Shown one piece after another: positions 17,984-28,126 of a stretch of 64,000 bases of DNA. Source of the DNA: UBA1141 sp963665155. Lineage in GTDB: Bacteria > Chloroflexota > Dehalococcoidia > Lucifugimonadales > UBA3495. Under the pieces are notes generated by a model that did no database searches, was not told the DNA's origin, and saw only the letters and a list, made by a program, of their open reading frames with translations. A program made the translations under genes and the position numbers. Where the stretch lies: NCBI GenBank assembly GCA_963665155.2, contig CAXXFI010000001.1, forward strand, positions 930,001 to 994,000, given 5' to 3'. Within the stretch, counting starts at the first letter, position 1. The number at the start of each line of letters is the position of its first letter.

Positions 17984-20005
17984 ATGGTAGTAGTCCAAAA
18001 AACAAAAACTGAACGGCCAGCAAAAGAGGCGTTGGACCGGACCATCCGGCGAAGCCAGGACTATTTTCGGGGAAGCCAAAGCCCCGAGGGTAACTGGTGC
18101 GGGGAACTCGAGTCCAACTCCACCATGGAAGCCGAATACCTAATGTTGTGCTATCTGCTGGACAGGGTCGATGAAGACCGGGTTCGCAAAGTGGCCAACC
18201 ATATATTGAGCAAACAACGCGCCGACGGCTCTTGGGGTCAATATTATGAAGCCCCGGGAGATTTGAGCACATCAGTCGAATGCTACTTCGCTCTGAAGTT
18301 GGCTGGCTATGGTGCTGAGTCGGAGCCGATGCAACTAGCACGGCAATTCATATTGTCCCGCGGTGGTGTCCCCAAAGTGAGGATATTTACCAAGATCTGG
18401 CTGGCGCTGTTCGGCCAATGGGAGTGGGAAGGCACCCCCAACATGCCGCCGGAGTTGATTCTACTGCCGTCTTGGCTACCGTTCAACATTTACAAATTCT
18501 CCAGTTGGGCTAGGGCTACCATCGTTCCAATGCTGATCATTCTCACCCACCGGCCATCCTGCCCGTTGCCTACCGAAAAGGGGATTGACGAGCTATACCC
18601 GGAATTGCGCAGTAAGATAGACTACTCGCTGCCCGAGCCCACTGGTGGCTGGGGCTGGGCAAAAGCACTGCACAGGCTTGACCGGTTAATCGGTTTGTAC
18701 CAGAGCTTGCCCGTGCATCCATTCCGTGGCCTGGCAGAGAAGAGGATCGCTGACTGGATACTAGACCATCAAGAAGCCGATGGTTGTTGGGGCGGAATTC
18801 AGCCACCCTGGGTTTATTCGCTGATAGCTCTACACTATCTTGGCTTACCGGCGGATCACCCCGCCATGGAACAAGGGTTCGCCGGGTTTGAGTTGTTTGC
18901 GATCGAAGATGAAGATACCTGTACGGTGCAAGCGTGCATGTCTCCCGTGTGGGACACCTGCTTGGCCCAAATCGCCCTGTTGGAATCCGGTATTGCCGCC
19001 GACGATCCGATGGTTCAAAAATCGACCCGTTGGCTGTTGGACCGGCAAATCTTGAGCGGAGGCGACTGGCAAGTCAATGCCAAGAACGTACAGCCCGGAG
19101 GCTGGGCATTCGAATTCCACAACGACCAATACCCGGACATAGATGACGTGTCGGAAGTCATCATCGCATTAAACGGAGTGCGGTTGGAGCCCGAAGAGGA
19201 TGCTGAGCGACTTAATGCCATCGCACGGGGCGTTGCCTGGCTGTCGGCAATGCAAAGCAAAAACGGTGGTTGGGCTGCCTTCGACAAGGACAATAATGCC
19301 AAGTACCTGACCAAACTCCCATTTTCCGACTTTGGCGAAAGCTTGGACCCTCCCAGCGCCGATGTGACAGCACACATTATCGAAATGTTCGGGAAACTGG
19401 GATATGCTCGAGACTCTCCGGTGGTTCGTCGGGCCTACGATTATCTGCTGGCTGAGCAAGAATTCGACGGTTCTTGGTTCGGCAGGTGGGGCGTGAACTA
19501 TATTTATGGTCTGGGCGCCGTATTGCCCGCCCTGGCGGCCATCGGCGAAGACATGAGTCAGGGTTACATACGCCGTGGTTTGGCTTGGCTTGAATGTTGC
19601 CAGAATGACGACGGCGGTTGGGGCGAAAGCTGCGGCTCCTATGTGGACCCCGAGCTTCGAGGGGTGGGGCCAAGCACGGCATCCCAGACCGCTTGGGCTC
19701 TTCTAGCTTTCTTAGCTGGGGACGAGGGTGGCAGTGATGCGGTCAACCGAGGAGTCGATTACCTGGTTAGAACCCAGAAAGACGATGGTTGTTGGGACGA
19801 ACCCTACTTCACCGGCACCGGTTTTCCAGGGTTCGGTATCGGCGAAAGACTAGAGGACTTGCCAAAGCCCGGAGAACCGGGACACCAAGGCTTGGATTTG
19901 CCAGCAGGATTCATGATCAATTATCACCTGTACCGCAACTATTGGCCCTTAACTGCCCTGGGGCGGTACGCAAGCTATCTTCGTGCGGGGTCGCCAGACG
20001 AATAG
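17984..20005 (+). CDS. shc: Squalene-hopene cyclase
   Basis: A 673-residue cyclase that converts squalene to hopene and hopanol at the membrane. The catalytic acid motif DxDD is present as D385-I-D387-D388, followed by VSEV instead of the usual TA. Multiple QW-type repeats are visible (DGSWGQYYE, DGCWGG, NGGWAAFD, DGSWFGRWG, DDGGWGES), as are QACMSPVWDT and the N-terminal SPEGNWCGELESN. Length is close to the family's usual 630-680. ATG 17984 was chosen because CGAGGAAA lies just upstream; the frame also allows TTG 17939. It sits 77 bases after hpnA. Confidence 0.93.
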   Translation: MVVVQKTKTERPAKEALDRTIRRSQDYFRGSQSPEGNWCGELESNSTMEAEYLMLCYLLDRVDEDRVRKVANHILSKQRADGSWGQYYEAPGDLSTSVECYFALKLAGYGAESEPMQLARQFILSRGGVPKVRIFTKIWLALFGQWEWEGTPNMPPELILLPSWLPFNIYKFSSWARATIVPMLIILTHRPSCPLPTEKGIDELYPELRSKIDYSLPEPTGGWGWAKALHRLDRLIGLYQSLPVHPFRGLAEKRIADWILDHQEADGCWGGIQPPWVYSLIALHYLGLPADHPAMEQGFAGFELFAIEDEDTCTVQACMSPVWDTCLAQIALLESGIAADDPMVQKSTRWLLDRQILSGGDWQVNAKNVQPGGWAFEFHNDQYPDIDDVSEVIIALNGVRLEPEEDAERLNAIARGVAWLSAMQSKNGGWAAFDKDNNAKYLTKLPFSDFGESLDPPSADVTAHIIEMFGKLGYARDSPVVRRAYDYLLAEQEFDGSWFGRWGVNYIYGLGAVLPALAAIGEDMSQGYIRRGLAWLECCQNDDGGWGESCGSYVDPELRGVGPSTASQTAWALLAFLAGDEGGSDAVNRGVDYLVRTQKDDGCWDEPYFTGTGFPGFGIGERLEDLPKPGEPGHQGLDLPAGFMINYHLYRNYWPLTALGRYASYLRAGSPDE

Positions 20006-20139
20006 AGGACGCAAAGTCATTAAGCAAATCTCGGTTGTTGGTTCCAACGGATTTCCGGGGTTGACTCTAGATATGGTAAACAAAACATAGCGCTTTGGGG
20101 CCTGAGGGCCACTTATTTCCTTAGGGGGACACTAAGAGC

Positions 20140-20583
20140 ATGAAACACCAGTCCTTTTGCCTCCGCGTAGACACTCAAACAGCACCAGAGTTCATAGATA
20201 TCACCGACTGGGTAAGTCAATGTGTGGCTCAATCCGAAATAGTCAATGGTTTTGCGGTAGTCTTCTCCAAGCACACAACCGCCGCTGTGAAGATTAACGA
20301 AAACGAACCTTTGCTGCTGCAGGATATGGCCAGGTTACTTGAAAGTTTCTCGCCCAGGGGAGGGAATTACTCCCACAATGACTTTAGTATCCGCACGGTC
20401 AATATGACTCCCGACGAAGCGCCCAATGGTCATGCCCACTTGCAACACCTGCTTCTAGGGACCAGCGAGACTGTGCCGGTAATTGATGGAATGATGCAGT
20501 TCGGGCGTTACCAAAGCATCTTCTTTATCGAATTAGACCACCCGCGTCCCAGGGAAGTCATGGTCCAAGTTGTCGGGGAATGA
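20140..20583 (+). CDS. YjbQ/UPF0047 family protein
   Basis: A 147-residue protein of the YjbQ family, annotated in other genomes as a secondary thiamine-phosphate synthase activity of unclear physiological role. It shows the family motifs VVFSKHTTAAVKINENEP (about 41-58), HNDFSIRT, NGHAHLQHLLLG (about 98-109) and WMxFGRYQSIFFIELDHPRPRE-like ending. The His residues probably bind metal. AGGGGGAC lies 8-14 bases before ATG 20140. It lies between the cyclase and the squalene/phytoene synthase; there is no obvious biochemical link to hopanoids, and it could simply be co-transcribed. Confidence 0.85.
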   Translation: MKHQSFCLRVDTQTAPEFIDITDWVSQCVAQSEIVNGFAVVFSKHTTAAVKINENEPLLLQDMARLLESFSPRGGNYSHNDFSIRTVNMTPDEAPNGHAHLQHLLLGTSETVPVIDGMMQFGRYQSIFFIELDHPRPREVMVQVVGE

Positions 20584-20750
20584 CCCTGGCTCGCAACGGC
20601 TGAGCCCTTCCAACCTGGGTTGAATAAAACCAAGCGAGTCGGGAATTCCCCGGGAACCTAAGGGTTTCAGGGTTTCTGGCTGCGGTTATTACATCATGAG
20701 CCCGTGCATGGCCTGTTCAGGCCGGGCTTCGTGATAATATACATGCCAGA

Positions 20751-21683
20751 ATGAATCCCGTTGTTCCGCGTACCGATTGCAGGACCACGAGCCATGGGGG
20801 GCAGGCCGTGACGGATTTGGAACTGGCCTACGAAGAATGCCGTTCGATTACGCGGCGGGAAGCCAAGAACTTCTACTACGCATTTGTCACACTCCCCTCC
20901 GCTCAACGTAGAGCCATCTACGTTGCCTATGCATTTTGCCGCCACTGTGACGATGCTGTGGATCAGGTGGCAACCACGGAAGACAAACTCTCAGCATTGG
21001 CCGCGCTGCAAGACGATCTGGACCGCACCTATTCGGGAAAAGCAGACACCCCTGTTTATGTTGCCCTAGCCGACGTAGCGGCAACCTATGACATCCCACA
21101 AGAATATTTCCAAGAAGTCATATCTGGCGTTGAGTCCGACCTTGTAAAAACCCGCTACGAAAACTTCGAGGAGTTGCAGCGGTATTGCTATCAGGTGGCA
21201 TCAGTTGTAGGGCTTATCTGTTTGCAAATTTTCGGCTACAAAGACCCTGTCGCCAAGCAACACGCCATCGACTTGGGGCTGGCCATGCAACTGACCAACA
21301 TTGCTCGGGACGTGCAAGAAGACTTGGGGTACGGTCGTATTTATATCCCCCAAGACGAACTTGTCCAGTTTGGCTATACCGAAGAGGATTTGAAGGCCGG
21401 GGTAATCAACGAGGCTTTTATTGAACTGATGCGCTTTCAGACCCAGCGGGCTCGGACCTACTTCCGTAGCGGTTTTAAGCTGCTGCCATGTTTGTCCTAC
21501 CGCTCGCGGGCCTGCCCGGCGGTGCTTGGACAGTTGTACCGGAAGGTTCTGGAACACATCGAGGAAGCCGACTTCGACGTTTTAAGCCGACGGATTTCCT
21601 TGAGTACTGGAGAGAAAGTGAGAGTCACCGCGCAGACTTGGCTATTTAATACCTTGCCCCTCTTGCCCTCCACCCGAGGCTGA
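20751..21683 (+). CDS. Squalene/phytoene synthase family (HpnD-like)
   Basis: A 310-residue head-to-head prenyl synthase. The first aspartate motif is DDAVD (about 67-71) and the second lies in LTNIARDVQEDLGYGRIYIP, typical of the family. In this cluster it most likely supplies squalene or presqualene diphosphate to the cyclase; phytoene synthase activity cannot be ruled out. Separate HpnC and HpnE genes, which complete the three-enzyme squalene route, are not in the window. GTG 20808 with GGGGGG upstream is an equally good start and would remove 19 poorly conserved residues. Confidence 0.85.
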   Translation: MNPVVPRTDCRTTSHGGQAVTDLELAYEECRSITRREAKNFYYAFVTLPSAQRRAIYVAYAFCRHCDDAVDQVATTEDKLSALAALQDDLDRTYSGKADTPVYVALADVAATYDIPQEYFQEVISGVESDLVKTRYENFEELQRYCYQVASVVGLICLQIFGYKDPVAKQHAIDLGLAMQLTNIARDVQEDLGYGRIYIPQDELVQFGYTEEDLKAGVINEAFIELMRFQTQRARTYFRSGFKLLPCLSYRSRACPAVLGQLYRKVLEHIEEADFDVLSRRISLSTGEKVRVTAQTWLFNTLPLLPSTRG

Positions 21684-21988
21684 CAACCTCGTTCCGGGAA
21701 CTGCGCTGCGGTCCCGGCTCCCCTGATTAAGGCTAGTAAATCAATTTTCTCCCGATTAACATGATTGCGCCTACTACATTGGGACTGTGCCTTAAAATGG
21801 GTGGAGTAGTCACTGCGGTATTGCCACGCGGCACATTCGATTTGAAATACTGGAGCAGCGATAGGGCTTCCCGGCGGAGCAACCGGAGCGTGAGTACAAG
21901 ACGAAATTCATGATTAGTTTGGAAATTTGGAAGCGTAGATGTGTTTGCTCAGGGAGACGAGCGCCCGGAAATTGCGAGTCTGTAAGCT
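21684..21988. other. Intergenic region with a weak hairpin
   Basis: CCGGGA (21694-21699) and TCCCGG (21712-21717) form a short hairpin just after the squalene/phytoene synthase stop and may terminate the hopanoid transcript, although no T-run follows. No gene is seen in the remaining 270 bases, which should hold the promoter of the epimerase gene. Confidence 0.35.
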
Positions 21989-22963
21989 ATGGAGCAAAGT
22001 AATAGAGTAGTTGCAGTAACCGGAGCAGCCGGTTACGTGGGCCGACGGTTGCTCCAAAAGCTGGAGGAAAGGGGAGAGCAACGCAAGCTGGTGGCCTTCG
22101 ACACCAGGCCGTTAGCATTTCCGGTACACAACGTGGCCGCCTATCGGCAGGACGTGACCGAACCCATTGAATCTACGCTGCGGCGTCACCGGGTAACCAG
22201 CTTGGTGCATCTCGCTTTTATCGCCAGACCCGGCCGAAGTCGCCGGGAGATCGCATCCAATCGTGAGACTAACCTGGGTATGCTGAAGTCTGTACTGGAC
22301 TCTTGCGTCCGCGCACGGGTGGGCCACTTCATATACGTCAGCTCCCACACTGTTTACGGTTCTCACTCGGATAACCCGATACCGATACCCGATACATCAC
22401 CCTTGCGCCCTCACCCCGACTTTCCATATGGGTATGACAAGTTCTTGTCGGAAGAAATCATCCGCGAGTTTAGCGAGCAACACCCGGATATCAAAATCAC
22501 CGTGTTGCGCGCCTGCATCGTATTGGGACCGAACGCCGATGACCCGATATCCAAAACCCTCTTCAGGTCGGTTTTGCTGGGAGTGTTGGACTACAATCCG
22601 CCCCTCCAGTTTTTGTACGAAGATGATCTCGCCCGAGTGATTGGCATTATCATCGGCGAAGAACTCCCCGGCGTTTTCAACGTGGTTGGCGAAGGCGTAG
22701 TGTTTTATCAGGAACTTGCCAAAATCACCAAGAGCAGGCTGGTGAACCTGCCTGCTGTTCTTGCTTATCCCCTCGTCCAGTTGACCTGGGACTTAGGGAT
22801 TCAGCGAGAGTCGACTTCTTGCGGATTGGACCTGATCCGGTACCCGATAATTCTCGATTCAAGCAGATTTCGGCAGTTGACCGGCTACCGGTTCTGGCAC
22901 ACATCCTTGGAAACTGTGACCTCTTTTGCCAACTCGTGCTTGCTGGTCAAAGACGACATTTGA
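21989..22963 (+). CDS. NAD-dependent epimerase/dehydratase family protein
   Basis: A 324-residue extended short-chain dehydrogenase. The Rossmann loop GAAGYVGRRL lies at residues 12-21, the catalytic tyrosine in FPYGYDKFLSEE (about 147-158, YxxxK as YGYDK). It most resembles nucleotide-sugar epimerases/dehydratases, but the substrate cannot be read. It is separate from hpnA and not obviously its paralogue. The nucleoside hydrolase gene follows 49 bases later on the same strand, so both may share a promoter. Confidence 0.75.
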   Translation: MEQSNRVVAVTGAAGYVGRRLLQKLEERGEQRKLVAFDTRPLAFPVHNVAAYRQDVTEPIESTLRRHRVTSLVHLAFIARPGRSRREIASNRETNLGMLKSVLDSCVRARVGHFIYVSSHTVYGSHSDNPIPIPDTSPLRPHPDFPYGYDKFLSEEIIREFSEQHPDIKITVLRACIVLGPNADDPISKTLFRSVLLGVLDYNPPLQFLYEDDLARVIGIIIGEELPGVFNVVGEGVVFYQELAKITKSRLVNLPAVLAYPLVQLTWDLGIQRESTSCGLDLIRYPIILDSSRFRQLTGYRFWHTSLETVTSFANSCLLVKDDI

Positions 22964-23012
22964 GCACTGTCTGAAAAATCGTTTTGGAGCCGCCAGCGAG
23001 CTACGATTTGCC

Positions 23013-23927
23013 ATGACCCAGAGACTTAAAGTCATCCTTGATACAGACCCAGGAGTCGATGATGCTATCGCTATCCTGATGGCCATGGCGTCGCCTGATC
23101 TGGATTTAGCGGGTATCACCACGGTCGGCGGCAATGTGAGCTTGGCGCGGGCGACTCGTAACGCGCTAGCCCTGCTGGAGTACGCTGGCTACAAGGAAGT
23201 GCCCGTGGCTAAAGGGGCGGCCAGACCTTTACGAGGGCGCTATGGCTATTCCTATAGTTTCCACGGGCGGACCGGGCTCTCCCGGCGTCTGCCTCGGCCC
23301 AGTCACTACGCAATCGACACCAAGGCAGTTGATTTCCTGGGCCAAAAACTGGAAAGTCAGCCGGGCCAATACACATTGGTGGCTTTGGGCCCTCTTACCA
23401 ACCTTGCCCATCTGATGATGGAATACCCAGATGCTTTAAGCCAGTCCGCCTCCATCGTGGTCATGGGTGGCGCGGTGAACTGCCCGGGCAACGTCACTCC
23501 CCACGCCGAATTCAATTTTTACAGCGACCCCGTTGCGGCCGACAAAGTCATGTCCTCGGGCGTCCCGATTACCTTGGTGGACCTCGGTTCCAGCCGCCAG
23601 GCGTTTATTACGAGAGAAGAAGTCGAGGGATTGAAATCCACTTCCTCACTTGGACGTTTGGCAGTTCAAATCTTGAAGAACTGGTTTCGACGGGACCCCG
23701 AACGCTTGCGCTTTGAATTCTACGACCCATTGGCTTTGGCCGTAGCCTTGCGTCCGGAATTAATTACGGTGCGTCAAGTGGCGCTTGGAGTGGAGAATTC
23801 CTACCAAGACCGTCTTGGCCAGTCGTTTGTGGGGTCAAATGTAGGACCGGTATCAGTGGCCGGGCAGGTAGACGCCAACGCGTTTTCAGTGCTGATAGAT
23901 GACTTATTTGCTCTGACCCGGCAGTGA
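23013..23927 (+). CDS. Nucleoside hydrolase (inosine/uridine-preferring type)
   Basis: A 304-residue hydrolase that splits ribonucleosides into base and ribose. The calcium-binding signature DTDPGVDDA is at residues 10-18; VALGPLTNLA and VMGGAVNCPGNVTPHAEFNF (middle) and a C-terminal YDPLALAVAL complete the family pattern. ATG 23013 is used because the longer frame back to 22926 runs into the previous gene. In this genome it could feed nucleoside salvage. It might also act on hopanoid nucleosides, but nothing in the sequence supports that over ordinary salvage. Confidence 0.88.
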   Translation: MTQRLKVILDTDPGVDDAIAILMAMASPDLDLAGITTVGGNVSLARATRNALALLEYAGYKEVPVAKGAARPLRGRYGYSYSFHGRTGLSRRLPRPSHYAIDTKAVDFLGQKLESQPGQYTLVALGPLTNLAHLMMEYPDALSQSASIVVMGGAVNCPGNVTPHAEFNFYSDPVAADKVMSSGVPITLVDLGSSRQAFITREEVEGLKSTSSLGRLAVQILKNWFRRDPERLRFEFYDPLALAVALRPELITVRQVALGVENSYQDRLGQSFVGSNVGPVSVAGQVDANAFSVLIDDLFALTRQ

Positions 23928-24079
23928 CCGTGTCTGACGTAGACCAGGGCGTTGGGCAAGAACTCGTGTCTGACTTGCTGCGGTCCCAGGCACGCATGCG
24001 GGCGGTTTGACACTGTCTACATTGGTTCAAAAACTATAGGGTTCAAAAACTCCAGGCCTAACCCGCGAAAAAGGACTGC

Positions 24080-26839
24080 CTAACTGGGTTGTTTCAATGC
24101 CGCTTGGGCAGCCGCCAGCCTTGCCACCGGCACCCGGTATGGAGAGCAACTAACGTAGTTGAGCCCCACTTCGTGGCAGAACTCGATGCTGGCCGGGTCT
24201 CCTCCATGCTCGCCACAAATGCCCATTTCCATTTCAGCCTTGGTATTGCGACCGCTTTTCACCGCCATGGCTACAAGCGCACCCACGCCTTCGGGGTCCA
24301 TGGTTGTAAATGGATCGGCTGGCAAAATACCTTCCTGCACGTAGTAGCGCAGGAACTTGCCTTCCGCGTCATCCCGGCTGAAGCCAAAAGTCATCTGGGT
24401 CAGATCGTTGGTGCCGAAGCTAAAGAAGTCCGATTCCTCGGCAATCTCGCCTGCGACGATTGCGCCTCTGGGCGTCTCGATCATAGTGCCGAACTTGTAG
24501 GGAACGGACACACCCATCCGCTTCTGAACTTGGTCGGCCACGGCGGTAAGAGTCTGTCTTAACCGCCGCATCTCCTCCACATGGCTGGTCAAAGGGACCA
24601 TGATTTCCGGCTGAACTTCTAGGCCGTCTTTGATCAGGCTGCCACTGGCCGTGATTATAGCCTCGACCTGCATTTCGTAGATGGCCGGGTAACTCAGTCC
24701 CAATCTGCAGCCCCGGTGCCCCAGCATGGGGTTGGCCTCCCTAAGAGACTCCACCAACTGCAAGAACTCTTCTTTCTCTCTCAGATCAGCATTGGTGGCG
24801 CCATTTGTGCGCAGTTCGGTCAATTCGGCCAGCAGCGCTTCATGCTGAGGCAAGAATTCGTGGAGCGGGGCATCCAATAGCCGGATGATAACCGGGCGGC
24901 CCGCCATCACCTTGAGAATTTGGGTAAAGTCGTCGGTTTGCAGGCGGCGAACTTGGTCCAACGCATGGAAGAATTCTTGGACATCTCCAGGCATTCCTTT
25001 TGCGTTCAGCGGGTCCGCCGCAGCGTCCGGGTTGGCCTGCCGCCACCGTTCTGCGGCTTCGGCGTTAAGCAACATCAAGCGCACGGAAGGCAAGCGTAGC
25101 GGGTCCAAAAACATATGTTCGGTGCGGCAAAGGCCGATGCCTTCAGCACCCAGGGCAACCGCTTGGTCGGCGTCAACTGGCGTGTCGGCATTGGCCCAGA
25201 CACCTAGCCTTCGTGTTTGGTCGGCCCAGTCCAGAAGCTCATTGGCTTCAGAAAGCTTGTCCAGGGTCGGTCGCACCGTCTCCAACTGACCGATGTAAAC
25301 GTTACCGCTGGTGCCGTCAATGCTAATTTCCGAGCCCTCTTCTATCGTCTGGTCGTTGGCTATCAGTAACCGACGCTCTAAGTCCACCTGCAGGGCCTCG
25401 CAGCCGACGATGCAGGGCTTTCCCATGCCCCGGGTTACCACAGCGGCGTGGCTGGTGGCGCCGCCCCGGCTGGTCACAACGCCGACAGCCGCGGCGATAC
25501 CGTGGATGTCGTCGGGCTTGGTTTCAGGGCGCACCAGAATTATCGCTTCGCCTTTCTCGGCGGCTTCCGCAGCTCTCGTGGCGTCGAAAAACACCTTGCC
25601 GGTGGCAGCCCCCGGCGAAGCGCCGGAACCTCGGGCGATAATCGCATTGCGAATTTGGTCCGAATCGACGTCGGCCTTAAACTGGGGCACCATCAATTGG
25701 CCCACATCTTCCGGGTTAACCTGTAATATGGCCTGCTCTTTGGTTATGGAACCTTCCCTTACAAGGTCCACCGCAATCTTCACGGCTGCTGGAGGAGTGC
25801 GCTTGGCATTGCGGGTTTGGAGGATGAACAACCGACCGTTTTCTATGGTGAACTCAATGTCTTGGGCGTCATGGTAATGGGATTCCAATTGGGCGGCCAA
25901 GTCCATCAACTGGCTTGAAGCTTCGGGCATAACCTCTGCCAAAGCGGAAATCGGCTGAGGAGTGCGGACACCGGCCACCACGTCCTCGCCTTGGGCATTG
26001 GACAGGAACTCACCGTAGACCTTGCGCTCCCCGGTTGATGGGTTCCTGGTAAAGAGCACGCCCGTTCCGCTGGTGGGACCAAGGTTTCCGAAAACCATAG
26101 CCATGATGGTCACGGCGGTGCCCATGTTGTGGTCGATGCCGTTGTGGTTGCGGTAGAAAATGGCCCTGGGGTTATTCCAACTGCGAAACACCGCTTCCGT
26201 GGCGGACATGAGCTGATCCCAAGGGTCCACGGGAATATCGGTCCCGGTAGCTTGGCGGATGGCGTTCTTGAATTCCGTGATGACCTGGTTGAGGGTCTCG
26301 GGGGTAAGTTGGTGATCCTCGGTTATTCCGCTTTGTTCTTTGTGATGGGAGAGGATCTCCTCGAAAACGCCGGACTCCACCTCCATGACCACATCTGCGT
26401 ATATTTGCAGAAATCGGCGGTAGGCATCCAAAGCTGGTCGCGGGTCCCCCATTTCCGACGCAAGGCCCTTAACGATGGAGTCATTGATGCCAAGGTTGAG
26501 GATGGTGTCCATCATGCCCGGCATTGATACCCTTGCGCCGGATCGGACGGCAACCAGGAGAGGCCGCTCCACTGAGCCGAACTTCCGGTCCATCGCTGCC
26601 TCGACTTGACCCACATTGCTTCGCATGTCTTGCGCGAGCCCGTCGGGCAAGTGGTTGTCCTGCTTGAAATAGTCCAGGCAAGTCTCGGTGGAAATAACAA
26701 ATCCGGGAGGCACGGGAAGGCCCAGCCGGACCATCTCGCATAGGTTGCTGCCTTTTCCACCCAAAAGGGCAGTCATGGAAGCGTCTCCCTTACTAAACTG
26801 GTATATCAGCTTCTTAGTTCCCGGAATTCCTGTTACCAT
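24080..26839 (-). CDS. ppdK: Pyruvate, phosphate dikinase
   Basis: A full-length 919-residue enzyme interconverting pyruvate, ATP and phosphate with phosphoenolpyruvate, AMP and diphosphate in the cytoplasm. The N-terminal ATP-grasp domain begins FSKGDASMTALLGGKGSNL (about 15-33), the phosphohistidine domain has GGATSHAAVVTRGMGKPC (about 460-477), and the C-terminal TIM barrel has FGTNDLTQMTFGFSRDD and the catalytic GICGEHGGDP. ATG 26839 is preceded by a purine-rich GGAGGTAGGAG site. It stands alone on the minus strand. Confidence 0.96.
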   Translation of the reverse strand: MVTGIPGTKKLIYQFSKGDASMTALLGGKGSNLCEMVRLGLPVPPGFVISTETCLDYFKQDNHLPDGLAQDMRSNVGQVEAAMDRKFGSVERPLLVAVRSGARVSMPGMMDTILNLGINDSIVKGLASEMGDPRPALDAYRRFLQIYADVVMEVESGVFEEILSHHKEQSGITEDHQLTPETLNQVITEFKNAIRQATGTDIPVDPWDQLMSATEAVFRSWNNPRAIFYRNHNGIDHNMGTAVTIMAMVFGNLGPTSGTGVLFTRNPSTGERKVYGEFLSNAQGEDVVAGVRTPQPISALAEVMPEASSQLMDLAAQLESHYHDAQDIEFTIENGRLFILQTRNAKRTPPAAVKIAVDLVREGSITKEQAILQVNPEDVGQLMVPQFKADVDSDQIRNAIIARGSGASPGAATGKVFFDATRAAEAAEKGEAIILVRPETKPDDIHGIAAAVGVVTSRGGATSHAAVVTRGMGKPCIVGCEALQVDLERRLLIANDQTIEEGSEISIDGTSGNVYIGQLETVRPTLDKLSEANELLDWADQTRRLGVWANADTPVDADQAVALGAEGIGLCRTEHMFLDPLRLPSVRLMLLNAEAAERWRQANPDAAADPLNAKGMPGDVQEFFHALDQVRRLQTDDFTQILKVMAGRPVIIRLLDAPLHEFLPQHEALLAELTELRTNGATNADLREKEEFLQLVESLREANPMLGHRGCRLGLSYPAIYEMQVEAIITASGSLIKDGLEVQPEIMVPLTSHVEEMRRLRQTLTAVADQVQKRMGVSVPYKFGTMIETPRGAIVAGEIAEESDFFSFGTNDLTQMTFGFSRDDAEGKFLRYYVQEGILPADPFTTMDPEGVGALVAMAVKSGRNTKAEMEMGICGEHGGDPASIEFCHEVGLNYVSCSPYRVPVARLAAAQAALKQPS

Positions 26840-27072
26840 CTCCTACCTCCTACCTGGGGCTTGCGCATCTGGGCAGACCGCTATTCCGGCGGTGGGTTAG
26901 GTCCGGGAGAGATTATAGCCCAGATCCCGCCGAAAACAATAGTTCAGCAAGGGATTACTAGAACGAAATCAAGTAATACCTTTACGAAATCCGGACTGAT
27001 TATAGCATAGAAAGGGAGATTGACAATGCCTGTTTGGTTCTAGCCAACCGGCTGAGGTTTAATTATGAATTG

Positions 27073-28077
27073 CTAAATCTCACGGAATGGAACTGCGGGT
27101 TCTTCCAAATCGAAGCTATTATTCCAAAGGTCGTCAAGGCGAGTTTGCTCTTCGGTGCTAAGGTCCGGGGCTTCCGAGGCTGATGTATATTCATTGAGTT
27201 CATCCATCGTGGTGCAATTAGGAAGCACCGAGACGATGACAGGTTTAGCCAAAGCGAATTTTATGGCCGCCTGACTCATGCTGCGTCCTGCGTTTTCGCC
27301 CGCCAAAAACTGGACCTGAGCCGCCTTGCGCAAAGCGTCCGCCATCCATTCAGCCTTGCGGCTTGCCCGGTGGTCGCTTGGGTCGAACTCTGGTGGCGAG
27401 GTGAACCGGCCCGTCAGCACCTCTGAAGCATGGGGGACGCGGGAAATTAGACCCACTTTCTCTTCTTCGGCTATGGGGAAAAAGTCCCGGGCCGGGTCTT
27501 GTTCCAAGATGCTATAAATAATCTGCGCACTGTCTACGTGGCGCTGGCGCATCGAGTACTCACCCTCTTCAAACCAACCAATGTCCGGGCCCAAGGCCGC
27601 ACCGAAATAGCGGATTTTGCCGTCGAATTGGAGTTGCTCCAACGTTTCAAAGAGATCGTCCCGCTCCAAGTGGGTCAGCTTGGGGTTGTGGAGTTGATAG
27701 AGGTCGATGTAGTCCGTGTCGAGCCGCTTTAGGCTCTGCTCGCAAGCAAAGGTAACGAACTCGCGGTCGAACTTTTGCGTACGTTCTTTGTGGCCGTCCC
27801 GGGGGGTCTTGTCGTAAAAGTCATAGCCGAATTTTGTGGCGATAACTATATCTTTGCGGCGGTGGCCCAGGAATTTCGCCAAGACCTCTTCGCCGTATCC
27901 TTCTCCGTAGGTGTCAGCGGTGTCGAAGAATGTCACGCCCAGTTCCAAAGCATTCTCCAACAGGGAACCTTTCTGCTCTTCAGGAATTTCGCCCCACCAG
28001 TTTGTCGCGACTGTCCAGACCCCAAAACCTACCTCGGGTAGAACCAAATCCGTTCGGGGAAGCTGCCGGTACTTCAT
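27073..28077 (-). CDS. Aldo/keto reductase
   Basis: A 334-residue NADPH-dependent oxidoreductase of the aldo/keto reductase TIM-barrel superfamily. It shows FFDTADTYGEGYGEEVLAKFL (Asp and Tyr of the catalytic tetrad, about 50-70), KFGYDF (Lys), and DTDYIDLYQLHNP (His). The C-terminal part ends with FALAKPVIVSVLPNCTTMDEL, the usual cofactor region. Substrate is not readable. It lies upstream of and on the same strand as the dikinase, with 230 bases between them. Confidence 0.88.
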   Translation of the reverse strand: MKYRQLPRTDLVLPEVGFGVWTVATNWWGEIPEEQKGSLLENALELGVTFFDTADTYGEGYGEEVLAKFLGHRRKDIVIATKFGYDFYDKTPRDGHKERTQKFDREFVTFACEQSLKRLDTDYIDLYQLHNPKLTHLERDDLFETLEQLQFDGKIRYFGAALGPDIGWFEEGEYSMRQRHVDSAQIIYSILEQDPARDFFPIAEEEKVGLISRVPHASEVLTGRFTSPPEFDPSDHRASRKAEWMADALRKAAQVQFLAGENAGRSMSQAAIKFALAKPVIVSVLPNCTTMDELNEYTSASEAPDLSTEEQTRLDDLWNNSFDLEEPAVPFREI

Positions 28078-28126
28078 TTATTCCACATCCTTCCTGTTTT
28101 AGATGCCTTATCAACTAGGGGCATTG

